The notes beneath the pieces are model-generated. The model did no database searches. It saw only the letters and a list, made by a program, of their open reading frames with translations, and was not told the DNA's origin. Below are positions 24,612-33,547 of a stretch of 64,000 nt of DNA, in pieces. Each line of letters opens with the position of its first letter. Position 1 is the first letter of the stretch. Both the position numbers and the translations under genes were made by a program. Origin of the DNA: Lachnospiraceae bacterium (lineage in GTDB: Bacteria > Bacillota > Clostridia > Lachnospirales > Lachnospiraceae); assembly GCA_009774145.1 (NCBI GenBank), contig VSND01000014.1, forward strand, positions 1 through 64,000, read 5' to 3'.

Positions 24612-26150
24612 ATGAGCAGGAAACCTACCGTGTTAATGATTTTAGATGGATATGGCCTGAATGACCGGACGGATGCGAATGCTGTGGCAGAAGCAAAGAC
24701 TCCGGTTATGGACAAGCTGATGGCAGAGTACCCTTTTGTCAAAGGATATGCCAGCGGACTGGCAGTCGGGCTTCCGGATGGACAGATGGGGAATTCGGAA
24801 GTGGGGCATCTGAACATGGGAGCAGGACGGATCGTCTATCAGGAACTGACCAGAATCACGAAAGAGATCGAAGACGGCGATTTCTTTAAAAATGAAGCGC
24901 TTCTGGCTGCTGTGGAGAATGCAAAGAAAAACAATTCTTCTCTTCACCTGTACGGCCTTCTGTCAGACGGCGGCGTACACAGTCATAACACGCATCTGTA
25001 CGGCCTTCTTGAGATGGCAAAGCGTCACGGGCTTGAAAAAGTGTATGTGCACTGTTTTCTGGACGGACGTGATACGCCGCCGGCATCCGGCAAAGACTAT
25101 ATCATGGAACTGAACGACAAGATGAAAGAGATCGGCGTGGGCGAAGTGGCAACCGTTATGGGACGCTATTATGCAATGGACCGCGACAACCGCTGGGAGC
25201 GCGTGGAGAAGGCATACCGGGCACTGACAAAAGGAGAAGGCGCGGAATATTCCTGTCCGGTATGCGGCATGAATGATACTTATAAAGAAGAAGTATATGA
25301 TGAGTTTGTTAAACCGATCATTGTTGTCAGGGACAATAAGCCGGTGGCAACCATTCAGGACAAGGATTCCATCATCTTCTTCAATTTCCGCCCGGACCGT
25401 GCAAGAGAGATCACGAGAGCATTCTGTGATGATGAATTTTCCGGATTTGAGAGAGAAAAAAAGCTGGATCTTACGTATGTATGCTTTACCGAGTATGACG
25501 TGACGATTCCCAACAAACTGGTGGCGTTTCATAAAGTAGAGCTTCATAATACATTCGGCGAGTATCTGGCGGCAAACAAAAAGACGCAGGCACGTATTGC
25601 CGAGACGGAGAAATATGCACATGTGACGTTTTTCTTCAATGGCGGAGTGGAAGAGCCGAATGAGGGAGAGGACCGGATCCTGGTCAAGTCCCCGAAGGTT
25701 GCCACCTATGATCTGCAGCCGGAGATGAGCGCATACGGCGTATGCGACAAGCTCTGTGAAGCCATCAAATCAGATAAATATGATGTGATTATCATCAATT
25801 TCGCCAATCCGGACATGGTAGGACATACAGGCGTGGAAGAGGCGGCAGTCAAAGCAGTGGAGGCAGTGGATGAGTGCGTCGGAAAGGCAGTGGAGGCATT
25901 GAAGTCCGTGAATGGGCAGATGTTCATCTGTGCGGATCATGGAAATGCAGAACAGCTGAAGGACTATGAGACCGGAGCGCCGTTTACCGCACATACAACG
26001 AATCCGGTACCGTTTATTCTGGTAAATGCAGACCCGGGCTATAAACTTCGGGAAGGAGGATGCCTGGCGGATATCATTCCGACGCTTCTGGAGTTGATGG
26101 GGATGGAACAGCCGGCAGAGATGACAGGTAAATCTTTACTGATCAGGTAA
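24612..26150 (+). CDS. gpmI: 2,3-bisphosphoglycerate-independent phosphoglycerate mutase
   Basis: It interconverts 3- and 2-phosphoglycerate using two manganese ions and a phosphoserine intermediate. The 512 residues are normal. VLMILDGYGLN starts the metal-binding domain; GNSEVGHLNMGAGR holds the catalytic serine; DGRDTPP, FNFRPDRARE, NFANPDMVGHTG and CADHGNAE are further ligands. The ATG follows AAGGAGAC. The next gene starts 23 bases after its stop, so the two are probably co-transcribed. Confidence 0.98.
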   Translation: MSRKPTVLMILDGYGLNDRTDANAVAEAKTPVMDKLMAEYPFVKGYASGLAVGLPDGQMGNSEVGHLNMGAGRIVYQELTRITKEIEDGDFFKNEALLAAVENAKKNNSSLHLYGLLSDGGVHSHNTHLYGLLEMAKRHGLEKVYVHCFLDGRDTPPASGKDYIMELNDKMKEIGVGEVATVMGRYYAMDRDNRWERVEKAYRALTKGEGAEYSCPVCGMNDTYKEEVYDEFVKPIIVVRDNKPVATIQDKDSIIFFNFRPDRAREITRAFCDDEFSGFEREKKLDLTYVCFTEYDVTIPNKLVAFHKVELHNTFGEYLAANKKTQARIAETEKYAHVTFFFNGGVEEPNEGEDRILVKSPKVATYDLQPEMSAYGVCDKLCEAIKSDKYDVIIINFANPDMVGHTGVEEAAVKAVEAVDECVGKAVEALKSVNGQMFICADHGNAEQLKDYETGAPFTAHTTNPVPFILVNADPGYKLREGGCLADIIPTLLELMGMEQPAEMTGKSLLIR

Positions 26151-26173
26151 AGTTCACAAGGTGAGGAGTTCAT

Positions 26174-27532
26174 ATGGTACTTGAGATGAGACGTGCCCTG
26201 GAGGAAGTCAAAAGCGGCAACAGTCAGGGATACAGAAGGTTGTACGATGCGACCTATGAAGAAGTGTACTGCCGAAGCCTTCTGATCATTCAGAAGGAAG
26301 AGCAGGCACTGGAGTTTATCAAAGATTTTTATAAGGAATTATTCGGAGTGCTGGATGAGGCGGACGATGCCGCAGATAAAGAACGCTGGTTCCTGCACCG
26401 GTTCTATCAGAAGCTGCGCAAGCATTATCACCGGCTTCTTGGAAAACAGGACAGGGAGTCCAGAGAGGAGAATGACATCCAGAATACGCTGGCGGAGCTT
26501 TTGACTGCTTTTCCGCTGCTTCACAGAATCATGCTGGTGATGTCCTGCAAGGATGATTTTTCAGCGGCGGAGATTTCCGCAATCTATGGACTGACGGAAG
26601 AGAAGATCCAGGCAGAGATCGAGAAGCTGAAAAAAATGCTTCCGACTCTGGTAAAGGATCGTCCGGAGAGCGGGATGCCGTATCTTGAGAGCTGGAAGCT
26701 GCTGCTTTTGTATGCTTCCGGTCAGATTACCGGCGCAGGTTCCAGTCAGTGGTCGGATGATCTGTACACGGAGGCGGCCAGGGCTGCCGGAGTGTCGATG
26801 GAGTCTGCCGGGAAGAAGAAATCCGATGACTTTGAGTATTTTGTGGCAGAGCCGGAGCTGGATCCGGCGCCGGAGAAGCCGAAGAAAAAGATCATTCCCG
26901 TGAAAGAGGAGGAACCGGAAGAAGAGGAGGAGGACGAAGAGGAAGAAGAGTACGACGAAGAAGAATATGATGAGGACGAGGATGAGGAAGAAGAGGACGA
27001 AGACGAGGATGAAGAGGATGACCGTTATGACTGGGATGTAGAAGATGACGGAAAACGCATGGTCATTCTGGGAATCATTCTTGCGCTTATCATTGTGGCA
27101 GTGGTCGGATTTGCTGCCTTCCGTCTTCTGGGTAATAAGGATGACGAGGAGCCGGAACCGATCCAGACGGAACAGGATGCAGAGGACAATGAGGATAAGC
27201 TGATTGTCAAGGGCGGCGATGAAAGCTTCGGCGAGGAGGAACCGGAAGGAACGCCGGAGGAGACACCGGAGGAGACACCGGAAGAAACGCCGGAGGAAAC
27301 GCCGGAAGAATCTCAGGAAGAGCCGCAGACGACCGTGATGAAGGTAAGACCCAATTCCATGAATGTCCGCAAAGAACCCAATACAAATTGTGAGGTAATC
27401 GCTTCGGTGAAAGCCGGGGACAGGCTGGAAGTAATCGGAGAAGCCTCAGAGGACGGTTGGGTGCAGGTCCGCTGCATTGACCAGGATGGTCAGGAAGGTT
27501 ATGCCAAACTGGAGAATCTGGCGGCTGAATAA
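26174..27532 (+). CDS. Membrane protein with sigma-like N-terminus and C-terminal SH3 domain
   Basis: This 452-residue protein has an unusual build. Residues 1-165 look like an ECF sigma factor: a helical region 2-like part and a region 4-like helix-turn-helix (FPLLHRIMLVMSCKDDFSAAEISAIYGLTEEKI). Residues about 240-290 are almost all Glu/Asp. One membrane helix follows (about 296-317, MVILGIILALIIVAVVGF). Then come an acidic stalk with four tandem ETPE repeats and an SH3-like domain (about 388-452, SMNVRKEPNTNCEVIASVKAGD). The sigma-like part would be cytoplasmic and the SH3 domain outside. It lies between gpmI and eno. Function unknown; a wall-sensing regulator is a guess. Confidence 0.8.
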   Translation: MVLEMRRALEEVKSGNSQGYRRLYDATYEEVYCRSLLIIQKEEQALEFIKDFYKELFGVLDEADDAADKERWFLHRFYQKLRKHYHRLLGKQDRESREENDIQNTLAELLTAFPLLHRIMLVMSCKDDFSAAEISAIYGLTEEKIQAEIEKLKKMLPTLVKDRPESGMPYLESWKLLLLYASGQITGAGSSQWSDDLYTEAARAAGVSMESAGKKKSDDFEYFVAEPELDPAPEKPKKKIIPVKEEEPEEEEEDEEEEEYDEEEYDEDEDEEEEDEDEDEEDDRYDWDVEDDGKRMVILGIILALIIVAVVGFAAFRLLGNKDDEEPEPIQTEQDAEDNEDKLIVKGGDESFGEEEPEGTPEETPEETPEETPEETPEESQEEPQTTVMKVRPNSMNVRKEPNTNCEVIASVKAGDRLEVIGEASEDGWVQVRCIDQDGQEGYAKLENLAAE

Positions 27533-27618
27533 GATAGACAGAACCTGCTCATACTAATCAGGAAAACACATCCATACAGGATGATGCCAGGAAAAAGTGT
27601 GAGGAGGTTCTTTTTATT

Positions 27619-28923
27619 ATGAATCAATATCTGCCGATTACTTATATTTCAGCCAGAGAAATTCTGGATTCCAGAGGAAATCCTACCGTAGAAGCAGAGG
27701 TGCTTCTGGACGGAATCTATCAGGCGCGTGCCTCTGCTCCTTCCGGCGCTTCCACCGGCCGGTTTGAAGCGGTGGAGCTGAGGGATGGACAGGAACGTTA
27801 CCTGGGACTCGGAGTGGAAAAAGCGGTTGCAAATGTAAATACAAAGATCGCCAATGTTCTTCTGGGAGAAAATGCATTAAATCAGGGGTATATCGACCAC
27901 CTGCTCATTGACGCGGACGGTACGGAGAACAAGTCGAATCTGGGCGCCAATGCGATCCTTTCGGTATCGCTTGCCATAGCAAAGGCTTCTGCAAGGGCGC
28001 TGGGAATACCGGTATATCAGTATCTGGGCGGTATACGGACAGATACCATGCCGGTTCCGATGATGAATATTTTAAACGGAGGAAGGCATTCCAAAAATTC
28101 GCTGGACTTTCAGGAATTTATGATTATGCCCACAGGTGCGTCAAGCTTTCGGGAAGGGCTCCGCATGGGCGTAGAAGTCTATCATAAGCTGAAACTGATC
28201 CTTTCCAAGGAGGGACTGACCACTGCCGTCGGGGATGAAGGCGGCTTTGCCCCGGATATCCGGGATGCAAAGGAGGTCTTTCTTTACCTGAAGGAAGCGG
28301 TGGAGGAAGCCGGGTATGAGCCGGGAAGGGACTTTGTATTTGCCATGGATGCAGCAGCAAGTGAACTGTATAATGAGAAGAACGGACGCTATGATTTCCC
28401 GGGAGAGGCGCATATGAACGGCCATAAAGTCAGCCGGACTTCAGAGGAACTGGTGGATTATTATGAAGAGCTGATCTCCATGTATCCGCTGGCGTCCATT
28501 GAGGATGGCCTGGCAGAGGATGACTGGGATGGCTGGCAGCAGATGACAAAGCAGATCGGAGGCAGAGTCCAGCTGGTGGGAGATGACCTGTTTGTGACAA
28601 ATACAAAGAGGCTTGCCTGCGGAATCAGGCTGGAGGCGGCCAATGCCATACTGATCAAGGTAAATCAGATCGGCACACTGACGGAAGCTTTTGATGCGAT
28701 CCATATGGCGCACAAAGCCGGTTATCGGACGATCATTTCCCACAGAAGCGGCGAGACCTGTGAGGATATCATTGCGGATATCGCAGTTGCCTGCGGCGCA
28801 GGTCAGATCAAGACGGGCGCGCCCTGCAGATCAGAGAGAACGGAGAAGTATAACCAGCTTCTGCGGATCGAGGAGGAACTTCAGGGCCTGGCGGGATACC
28901 GGAATCCGTTCGCAGGCGAATAA
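27619..28923 (+). CDS. eno: Enolase
   Basis: It converts 2-phosphoglycerate to phosphoenolpyruvate and is often part of the RNA degradosome. The 434 residues include SAREILDSRGNPTVE, the SGASTG loop, and the catalytic Lys in AILIKVNQIGTL. The signature near the C-terminus is SHRSGETCEDIIADIA, then KTGAPCRSER. These carry cysteines and isoleucines where most enolases have SGETEDTTIADLA and GAPSRSER, so the protein is slightly divergent. The start follows GAGGAGG. Confidence 0.97.
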   Translation: MNQYLPITYISAREILDSRGNPTVEAEVLLDGIYQARASAPSGASTGRFEAVELRDGQERYLGLGVEKAVANVNTKIANVLLGENALNQGYIDHLLIDADGTENKSNLGANAILSVSLAIAKASARALGIPVYQYLGGIRTDTMPVPMMNILNGGRHSKNSLDFQEFMIMPTGASSFREGLRMGVEVYHKLKLILSKEGLTTAVGDEGGFAPDIRDAKEVFLYLKEAVEEAGYEPGRDFVFAMDAAASELYNEKNGRYDFPGEAHMNGHKVSRTSEELVDYYEELISMYPLASIEDGLAEDDWDGWQQMTKQIGGRVQLVGDDLFVTNTKRLACGIRLEAANAILIKVNQIGTLTEAFDAIHMAHKAGYRTIISHRSGETCEDIIADIAVACGAGQIKTGAPCRSERTEKYNQLLRIEEELQGLAGYRNPFAGE

Positions 28924-28934
28924 AGCATATCGAT

Positions 28935-29057
28935 GGGGCTGCTGCAGGATGCCTGCCCGCCTGTATGCCCGGCACTTATGTGAAGTGGATGAAACAGAAC
29001 GCCAGTTCGCATGGTTTGGCTGAGCGCACAGACAGGTTCGCATGTTACAGCAGCCCC
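28935..29057. repeat. Long inverted repeat (element E) after eno
   Basis: GGGGCTGCTG and CAGCAGCCCC form the outer arms around about 100 bases, followed by GTTTTAC. The inside has CCTGTATG and CAGACAGG, and the ends GCTGCTGCA and GCATG resemble element D at 6954. It is probably the eno terminator as well as a repeat. Confidence 0.55.
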
Positions 29058-29106
29058 GTTTTACAGAGAGATTAAGGAACAGGCATACAGGAAGGAGTTG
29101 CGGAGG

Positions 29107-29682
29107 ATGAGAAAGATCATACTGGCATCCGGTTCGCCCAGGAGGAAGGAACTTCTGGAGCAGATCGGAATCAGATTCGAGATCCATAAGGCAGAAGGAG
29201 AAGAAGTCATCACATCTTCGGTTCCGGAAGAGGCAGTGAAGGAACTGGCCTTGCAGAAAGCGCAGGAAGTGGCCGGAAAATGTGACGGAGACATTATCAT
29301 CGGTGCGGATACGGTTGTGGCTGTGGACGGACAGATTCTTGGAAAACCCGCGGACCGGGCGGATGCCATGCGGATGCTGCGCCTCCTTCAGGGAAAAGAG
29401 CATCAGGTCATCACCGGCGTGGCAGTGCTTTCGAAAGAAAAAGGAAAAGCCGTCCATTTTGCGGAAGTGACGAAGGTACATGTATTTCCCATGACAGAGG
29501 AGCAGATGGAACGCTACATAGAGACGGGAGAGCCGATGGACAAAGCCGGATCTTACGGTATCCAGGGAAAATTCGCAGTTTATGTTTCCGGCATCGAGGG
29601 TGATTATAATAACGTCGTGGGACTTCCGGCTGGAAGGCTTTATCAGGAGGCGCTGGCAGCAGGCATCGATCTGCTTTTGTGA
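29107..29682 (+). CDS. maf: Maf-like nucleotide pyrophosphatase
   Basis: Maf/YhdE proteins hydrolyse dTTP/UTP or modified nucleotides and affect septum formation when overproduced. The 191 residues begin IILASGSPRRKELLEQIG; ADTVVAVDGQILGKP holds the catalytic Asp, and SYGIQGKFA is the C-terminal motif of the dTTP/UTP branch. The ATG at 29107 fits the family start and follows GCGGAGG; a longer upstream frame would run into element E. dtd follows after about 100 bases. Confidence 0.93.
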   Translation: MRKIILASGSPRRKELLEQIGIRFEIHKAEGEEVITSSVPEEAVKELALQKAQEVAGKCDGDIIIGADTVVAVDGQILGKPADRADAMRMLRLLQGKEHQVITGVAVLSKEKGKAVHFAEVTKVHVFPMTEEQMERYIETGEPMDKAGSYGIQGKFAVYVSGIEGDYNNVVGLPAGRLYQEALAAGIDLLL

Positions 29683-29778
29683 AACAGCATGAAAGTCTGA
29701 TGAACCATATGAGGACTGCAGCTTTAGGAAGGCGGGCAGTCGTTTTGTGCAGCTTATGACAGAGAAAGGAGTCATTTC

Positions 29779-30225
29779 ATGAGATTTGTAATACAGAGGG
29801 TCACACATGCTTCCGTGACGGCAGACGGAAACGTACTTGGCAGGATCGGGAAAGGTTTCCTGGTTCTGATCGGTGTTTCCGATGAGGACACAGAAGAGAC
29901 TGCGGATAAAATGATCCGGAAAATGCTGGGTCTGCGTATCTTTGAAGATGAGAACGGAAAGACCAATCTGGATCTGCGAACGGTAAACGGGGAGCTTCTT
30001 CTGATTTCCCAGTTTACGCTCTATGCTGACTGCAAAAGAGGCAACCGTCCCGGTTTTACCCGGGCCGGCAAACCGGATATGGCGAGGGAGATGTATGAAT
30101 ACATCATCCGGAAATGCAAAGAGCAGTTTCCCGTCGTGGAACGCGGTGAATTCGGCGCCGATATGAAAGTGGAACTTCTGAATGACGGCCCGTTTACGAT
30201 ACTGCTCGATTCGGAAGAACTGTAA
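29779..30225 (+). CDS. dtd: D-aminoacyl-tRNA deacylase
   Basis: DTD removes D-amino acids (and glycine from tRNA-Ala) from mischarged tRNAs. The 148 residues match. The cross-subunit motif SQFTLYA and the NxGPxT motif (here NDGPFT) form the active site; Phe at the x position is a mild variant of the usual Val. The ATG follows GAAAGGAG. Repeat C begins 20 bases after the stop. Confidence 0.96.
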   Translation: MRFVIQRVTHASVTADGNVLGRIGKGFLVLIGVSDEDTEETADKMIRKMLGLRIFEDENGKTNLDLRTVNGELLLISQFTLYADCKRGNRPGFTRAGKPDMAREMYEYIIRKCKEQFPVVERGEFGADMKVELLNDGPFTILLDSEEL

Positions 30226-30244
30226 TCTCTGATTTGCCGGTTTG

Positions 30245-30438
30245 CAGCCAGTTGCGGACAGACATCCCTCCAGGACCCATTGAAGGGCGCCGGTCCTTAG
30301 GGCGCGTATTTTGCGCCCTTAGTACCGCTGCGTCCCTTCACTAAGCGCAAGCGGGATTTGCGATGAGGGGGGACCCACGCAGTGGGGAGAGTCCTGATCG
30401 CCTGTCTGGGAGGGATGTCTGTCCGCAGCGGGCGTCCG
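30245..30438. repeat. Modular palindromic repeat, copy C
   Basis: This copy lies between dtd and pyrH in the opposite orientation to A and B. The core matches them (TGAAGGGCGCCGGTCCTTAG, then AAGCGCAAGCGGG). It holds one hairpin module with GGACCCACGCAGTGGGG. Outer arms GCGGACAGACATCCC / GGGATGTCTGTCCGC pair perfectly yet differ in sequence from A and B. The GGCGTCCG boundary is shared. The rest of the 30226-30605 gap shows a possible pyrH promoter region but nothing firm. Confidence 0.85.
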
Positions 30439-30605
30439 GTTTGACAGTTTACAGGGTTGACGGCAAGAATTTCCCGCTGTTTCGCCGTTCAGAAAAATAA
30501 ATCTGGTTGCTATTTCCATGATTTGTGGTAAAATATTTGTAACAGTGCAGAAAACGGCCTGCTGTATGCGGTCCAGGATGCACGAAGAACAGGCAGAGGT
30601 GCGAT

Positions 30606-31301
30606 ATGAAACGTGTACTATTAAAGTTGAGCGGGGAAGCTCTTGCAGGAGAGAAGCATACCGGATTCGATGAGGCCACCTGTATTCAGGTGGCAAAGCA
30701 GGTGAAAAGTGTTCTGGAAGAAGGGATCCAGGTGGGGATCGTGATCGGCGGCGGAAACTTCTGGAGAGGACGGACCAGCGGGAACATTGACCGTGCCAAA
30801 TCCGACCAGATCGGCATGCTGGCGACTGTGATGAACTGTATCTATGTATCGGAGATCTTCCGAAGCGTGGGAATGAAGACAAAGGTATTCACGCCGTTTA
30901 CCTGCGGACCCATGGCGGAGATGTTCACGAAGGATGCGGCGACGGAGTGTCTGGAAAAAGGAATGGTGGTATTCTTTGCAGGCGGTACCGGACACCCTTA
31001 TTTTTCCACGGATACCACCACAACGCTTCGGGCTTTGGAGATCGGGGCAGATGTGATTCTGCTGGCGAAAGCAGTCGACGGGGTGTATGACAGCGATCCG
31101 AAGCTGAATCCGGAGGCGAAAAAGTATGACGAAATTCCGATCCGGACCGTGATTGACCGGAAGCTGGGAGTAATGGATCTGACAGCGTCTATTATGTGCA
31201 TGGAGAACAAAATGCCCATGATGGTGTTCGGGCTGAATGAGAAAGACAGCATTCTGCGCACGGTCCGGGGTGAATTTTCAGGAACAAAAGTAACAGTATA
31301 A
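30606..31301 (+). CDS. pyrH: UMP kinase
   Basis: It phosphorylates UMP to UDP; this bacterial enzyme belongs to the amino acid kinase family. The 231 residues begin KRVLLKLSGEALAG and contain the GGGNFWRG loop and the YDSDPKLNP motif near the C-terminus. It starts the conserved block pyrH-frr-uppS-cdsA-dxr-rseP, although tsf and rpsB are not just upstream. Confidence 0.97.
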   Translation: MKRVLLKLSGEALAGEKHTGFDEATCIQVAKQVKSVLEEGIQVGIVIGGGNFWRGRTSGNIDRAKSDQIGMLATVMNCIYVSEIFRSVGMKTKVFTPFTCGPMAEMFTKDAATECLEKGMVVFFAGGTGHPYFSTDTTTTLRALEIGADVILLAKAVDGVYDSDPKLNPEAKKYDEIPIRTVIDRKLGVMDLTASIMCMENKMPMMVFGLNEKDSILRTVRGEFSGTKVTV

Positions 31302-31318
31302 CAGGGAGGAATTACTAC

Positions 31319-31873
31319 ATGGAAGAAAGATTACAGCCATTTGAAACAAAGATGAGCAAATCCTATGATGCACTTTTAAGAGAATTTGCAACGATCCGCG
31401 CAGGGCGTGCGAATCCGCATGTTCTGGACAGGATTAAAGTAGACTATTATGGAACACCGACGCCGCTTCAGCAGGTGGGAAATATCTCCGTACCCGAGGC
31501 GCGTATCATAATGATTCAACCGTGGGATAAGAAGATGATCCGTGAGATCGAGCGTGCGATCAACACTTCAGATCTCGGAATCAATCCCACCAACGACGGT
31601 TCTGCGATCCGTCTGGTATTTCCGGAACTGACGGAGGAACGCCGTAAGGCGCTTTCGAAAGATGTGAAGAAAAAAGGCGATGATGCAAAGGTTGCCATCC
31701 GGAACATCCGCAGAGACGCCAATGAGACATTTAAGAAGCTGAACAAGAACAATGAACTGACGGAAGATGATCAGAAGGCGCTGGAGACAAAGGCGCAGAA
31801 GCTTACAGACAAGTATATTGCAGAGATTGACAAGGCAGTCGAGGAAAAGACAAAAGAGATCATGACCGTGTAA
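31319..31873 (+). CDS. frr: Ribosome recycling factor
   Basis: RRF splits post-termination ribosomes together with EF-G. The 184 residues are typical, with REFATIRAGRANPHVLD near the N-terminus, VPEARIIMIQPWDK in the middle and a long Lys/Glu-rich helix at the end. It starts 17 bases after pyrH behind AGGGAGG, so the two are co-transcribed. A terminator-like hairpin follows. Confidence 0.98.
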   Translation: MEERLQPFETKMSKSYDALLREFATIRAGRANPHVLDRIKVDYYGTPTPLQQVGNISVPEARIIMIQPWDKKMIREIERAINTSDLGINPTNDGSAIRLVFPELTEERRKALSKDVKKKGDDAKVAIRNIRRDANETFKKLNKNNELTEDDQKALETKAQKLTDKYIAEIDKAVEEKTKEIMTV

Positions 31874-31893
31874 TGACCTGAGCGGACCTGGAG

Positions 31894-31930
31894 ACAAGGG
31901 CCTGCATTTTGCAGCAGCCCTTGTTTCTTG
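31894..31930 (+). terminator. Hairpin between frr and uppS
   Basis: ACAAGGGC / GCCCTTGT stem with an inner CTGCA/TGCAG pair, followed by TTCTT. The inner GCATTTTGCAGCAGC matches the right arm of element D. Confidence 0.65.
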
Positions 31931-31956
31931 GTATGTGCAAAAAAGGAGGCTGCTCG

Positions 31957-32667
31957 ATGAAAATACCTCAGCATGTGGCGATTATTCTGGACGGGAACGG
32001 GCGCTGGGCGAAAGCGAAAGGCATGCCCCGGAATTACGGCCATGTCCAGGGAGCGAAAAATGTGGAACGGATCTGTGAAGATGCATATCATATGGGGATT
32101 AAGTATTTGACGGTCTATGCGTTTTCCACAGAGAACTGGAGGCGTTCCAGAGATGAAGTGGATGCGCTGATGAAGCTTCTGCGCAATTATATGAAGACCT
32201 GCGTGAAGACGGCGAAAAAAAACCATATGCGGGTGCGTGTGATCGGGGACAAGACAGGGCTTGCGAAGGATATACAGGACAGTATTGCAAATCTGGAGAG
32301 AGAGTCCAGAAATCAGGACGGACTGAATTTTACGATTGCGATCAACTATGGAAGCCGTGACGAGATCTGCCGTGCCGTAAAGAAGATTGCAGAGGAAGGA
32401 ATCCGTCCGGAGGAGATTACGGAGGAAGTGATATCTGCCCATCTGGATACGGCGGGAATTCCGGATCCGGATCTGCTGATCCGGACCAGCGGAGAACAGA
32501 GGCTGTCCAATTATCTGATGTGGCAGCTGGCATATACGGAGTTTTATTTTACAGATCTGCCATGGCCGGATTTCAGCAAAGAGGAGCTTTCAAAAGCAAT
32601 CGAAAAATACAATCAGAGAGAACGCCGGTACGGCGGAGTAAAGGAAGAGGCGGGGGAGGAATCCTGA
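31957..32667 (+). CDS. uppS: Undecaprenyl diphosphate synthase
   Basis: This cis-prenyltransferase makes the C55 lipid carrier for wall synthesis from farnesyl diphosphate and isopentenyl diphosphate. The 236 residues start QHVAIILDGNGRWAKAKG, with YAFSTENWRR and the C-terminal signature DLLIRTSGEQRLSNYLMWQ. The ATG at 31957 follows AAAGGAGG; the longer frame upstream lies in the hairpin. Its stop overlaps the cdsA start by one base. Confidence 0.97.
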   Translation: MKIPQHVAIILDGNGRWAKAKGMPRNYGHVQGAKNVERICEDAYHMGIKYLTVYAFSTENWRRSRDEVDALMKLLRNYMKTCVKTAKKNHMRVRVIGDKTGLAKDIQDSIANLERESRNQDGLNFTIAINYGSRDEICRAVKKIAEEGIRPEEITEEVISAHLDTAGIPDPDLLIRTSGEQRLSNYLMWQLAYTEFYFTDLPWPDFSKEELSKAIEKYNQRERRYGGVKEEAGEES

Positions 32668-33476
32668 TGAAATCTTTTTTGACGAGGCTGATAAGCGGCA
32701 TCATTCTGGTTTGTCTGATTGCGGGAACCTGCTGGTACGGCGGGCTGGCGCTGGGCTTTCTTGTGGCAGTCGTAGGATATATCGGGCTGGATGAGTTCTA
32801 TAAGGTGTTTGGCATGAGCATCCGAAGAGGAATCGGAAGCGCCGGTTTTCTTGGCGCGGTCCTGTGGAGTGCGGTCATGCTGGCGACGGCAGGGACGGAC
32901 AGGACGGGGGAGGAGTTCAAATGGCTGGCGCTTCTGGCAGCATTTATGCTTATCATGGCAGTCTATGTGTTTACCTTCCCGAAGTATGAGACCAGTCAGG
33001 TGATGGCTGCTTTTTTCGGTGTGGTCTATGTACCGGTCATGCTGAGCTTTATCTATCTGACCCGTATGATGAAAGGCGGCTTTTTTCTGGTATGGCTGAT
33101 TTTTTTCAGTTCCTGGGGATGCGATACTTTTGCATATTGTACCGGGATGCTTTTCGGGAAGCATAAACTGGCTCCGGTCCTGAGCCCGAAGAAATCCATA
33201 GAAGGCGCAGTCGGCGGGGTGGCGGGCGCGTCAGCACTGGGGACAGTCTATGCAGTGTGCACGGGTGCGCCGGTCATTGCCTATGCAGTGATCTGCGCGG
33301 TAGGTGCGGCTGCTTCCCAGGTGGGTGATCTGGCGGCGTCAGCAGTGAAGCGCCAGCACGGGATCAAGGACTATGGAACGCTGATACCGGGACATGGAGG
33401 GATTCTGGACCGGTTTGACAGTGTAATCGTGACAGCGCCCATGATCTATATTCTGGCTGCTGTGCTGGCAGGATGA
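32667..33476 (+). CDS. cdsA: Phosphatidate cytidylyltransferase
   Basis: It makes CDP-diacylglycerol, the precursor of all phospholipids. This 269-residue protein has about seven or eight membrane helices and the family signature near the end: VKRQHGIKDYGTLIPGHGG followed by ILDRFDS. The ATG at 32667 overlaps the uppS stop (TGATG) and follows GGGGGAGG. Confidence 0.96.
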   Translation: MKSFLTRLISGIILVCLIAGTCWYGGLALGFLVAVVGYIGLDEFYKVFGMSIRRGIGSAGFLGAVLWSAVMLATAGTDRTGEEFKWLALLAAFMLIMAVYVFTFPKYETSQVMAAFFGVVYVPVMLSFIYLTRMMKGGFFLVWLIFFSSWGCDTFAYCTGMLFGKHKLAPVLSPKKSIEGAVGGVAGASALGTVYAVCTGAPVIAYAVICAVGAAASQVGDLAASAVKRQHGIKDYGTLIPGHGGILDRFDSVIVTAPMIYILAAVLAG

Positions 33477-33547
33477 CAGATGGAAGATGCAGATGTCGAA
33501 GATACATGATATCTGCACGAATGTGAAAGGATAGCAGGAGATAACAT

